A stretch of 6,628 bases of DNA. Origin: an uncultured Lachnospiraceae bacterium. GTDB lineage: Bacteria > Bacillota > Clostridia > Lachnospirales > Lachnospiraceae. The notes under the pieces were generated by a model. The model ran no database searches. It was not told the DNA's origin and saw only the letters and a program-made list of their open reading frames with translations. The DNA lies in contig CAMWYL010000186.1 in the NCBI GenBank assembly GCA_947178465.1, forward strand, positions 1-6,628, read 5' to 3'. Of this stretch, positions 6,112-6,628 are shown one piece after another (within the stretch, counting starts at the first letter, position 1; the number at the start of each line of letters is the position of its first letter). Position numbers and translations under genes: made by a program.

Positions 6112-6171
6112 CTCCGCGAATCACCAGTCTGCCAGGAACCGGAGAATACCGCCTGCCCTCTTGTGATATGC
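6112..6171 (-). repeat. Diverged downstream repeat, copy E, after the 6175 gene
   Basis: It starts 3 bases after the stop at 6175. It shares the patterns CCGGTT, GGCAGGC and ATATCAC with 209-279 and 1458-1529 in the same order and orientation, but is much more diverged, and the inner 11-bp stem is not kept. Only a 5-bp outer pairing, CTCCG with CGGAG (6140-6144 with 6112-6116), remains. Its relation to the other copies rests on position plus these short matches. Confidence 0.35.
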
Positions 6172-6174
6172 GTC

Positions 6175-6628
6175 CTATAACTTCTCCAGCTTCTCCAAAA
6201 ACGAAACATAAAACTCCCTTTCTTTGATACGGGCCTGCTCCGCCTCTATGGTTCTATACGCAGGCGCCAGAGGATGATCTAAATCGTATAGTGCCTGCTT
6301 CGTTGCCCGGATGGCAGATCCTACTGTACTTCCCAGAATATCCGAATAATCGGTTTCTCCCCTGAGCATTTTGGTGCATCTCTGTACCATCATCTGCGAT
6401 ATATGGCTCATCATGCCGTTTTTCTTGATTCCCGCGCCGTTCGCATTTACTTCTTTCGCTGCCTCCATCCATGCATCCTTTACCTCCTGCGGGGCATGCG
6501 GGCCAACCATCTCAAAGGCTTTTTCATCATAATCAGTTGTTTTATCCTGGGCCGCCTTTTCTTCTACTATTTCCTTAAATCCCGCAGCCCCGGACGTGGC
6601 ATTTTTTTCTGCCTTCCTTGTCTGATAT
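6175..6628 (-). CDS. Leader-family protein, body type 2 (start lies beyond the window)
   Basis: Function unknown. The frame is open from the window edge (first full codon at 6627) to TAG at 6175, 150 residues. It begins YQTRKAEKNATSGAAGFKEIV, which lines up with residue 16 onward of the 1542 leader, so only about 15 residues (the NGIG..YPA part) are missing and F is expected near residue 32. An ATG at 6510 would give a 111-aa product but cuts off the leader and is rejected. The body resembles the frameshifted gene at 2223: V.DAW..A.KE, LGSTVGSA, LDHPLAPA, then EFYVSFLEKL. It thus shows what an intact body type 2 looks like. The last part is rich in charged residues and probably helical. Confidence 0.85.
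   Translation of the reverse strand, partial: YQTRKAEKNATSGAAGFKEIVEEKAAQDKTTDYDEKAFEMVGPHAPQEVKDAWMEAAKEVNANGAGIKKNGMMSHISQMMVQRCTKMLRGETDYSDILGSTVGSAIRATKQALYDLDHPLAPAYRTIEAEQARIKEREFYVSFLEKLEKL

Noticed and set aside
159..6171. CRISPR array or insertion sequences as the source of the repeats
   Set aside because: Copies are few, irregularly spaced and differ from each other. No transposase or clear terminal inverted repeats were found.
6175..6510. A complete 111-aa gene starting at 6510
   Set aside because: The frame continues upstream to the window edge and encodes the rest of the leader, so the true start lies outside.
1542..6628. Bacteriocin-type double-glycine leaders (VAGG in two proteins)
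   Set aside because: The GG is absent in the other members, the usual leader residues before it are missing, and the bodies are too large. No C39 peptidase or transporter is visible.
1542..6628. Polymorphic toxin and immunity array
   Set aside because: Leader plus variable bodies fits in outline, but no toxin catalytic motif, pre-toxin domain or small immunity gene could be seen.

Overview
The window looks like Clostridia, most likely Lachnospiraceae. The base composition is moderate. Strong GGAGG ribosome binding sites precede nearly every gene. One product is a Gram-positive-type lipoprotein. The repeated N-terminal leader NGIG..GYPAAGYET matches, from memory only, hypothetical proteins of gut Lachnospiraceae. 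This placement is inference, since no marker gene is present. All real genes lie on the minus strand, so transcription runs from high to low coordinates.

In transcription order the window holds: the C-terminal part of a leader-family gene (6175-6628, start beyond the window); a 224-aa leader protein (5267-5941); a 181-aa one (4598-5143); a 414-aa one (3273-4517); a 187-aa one (2689-3252); a frameshifted copy (2223-2647); a 193-aa one (1542-2123); a 359-aa lipoprotein (296-1375); and the first 46 codons of a gene leaving the window (1-138). Gaps are 20 to 233 bases, and no strand switch or clear terminator was seen, so one or a few operons are likely.

The main feature is the tandem family of seven genes (1542-6628). 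Each protein starts with a short glycine/tyrosine-rich leader, N/S-G-I-G then usually Y-P-A, ending at a phenylalanine at residue 28-32. The bodies after the leader differ. Bodies at 1542, 2689 and 4598 are related to each other; those at 2223 and 6175 form a second type; those at 3273 and 5267 are each unique here. None has a cleavable signal peptide or a membrane segment. A common leader with exchangeable bodies suggests a shared targeting, export or partner-binding signal, but the function is unknown.

The gaps carry two sets of dispersed repeats. One (209-279, 1458-1529, weaker at 6112-6171) lies just after stop codons and contains an 11-bp stem. The other (159-204, 2148-2220, 5958-6030, and a related hairpin at 5188-5207) lies just upstream of ribosome binding sites. 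In both sets, differences between copies keep the stem paired only if the minus strand is read as RNA (G-U pairs), so they probably act as RNA elements in the transcripts of this array.
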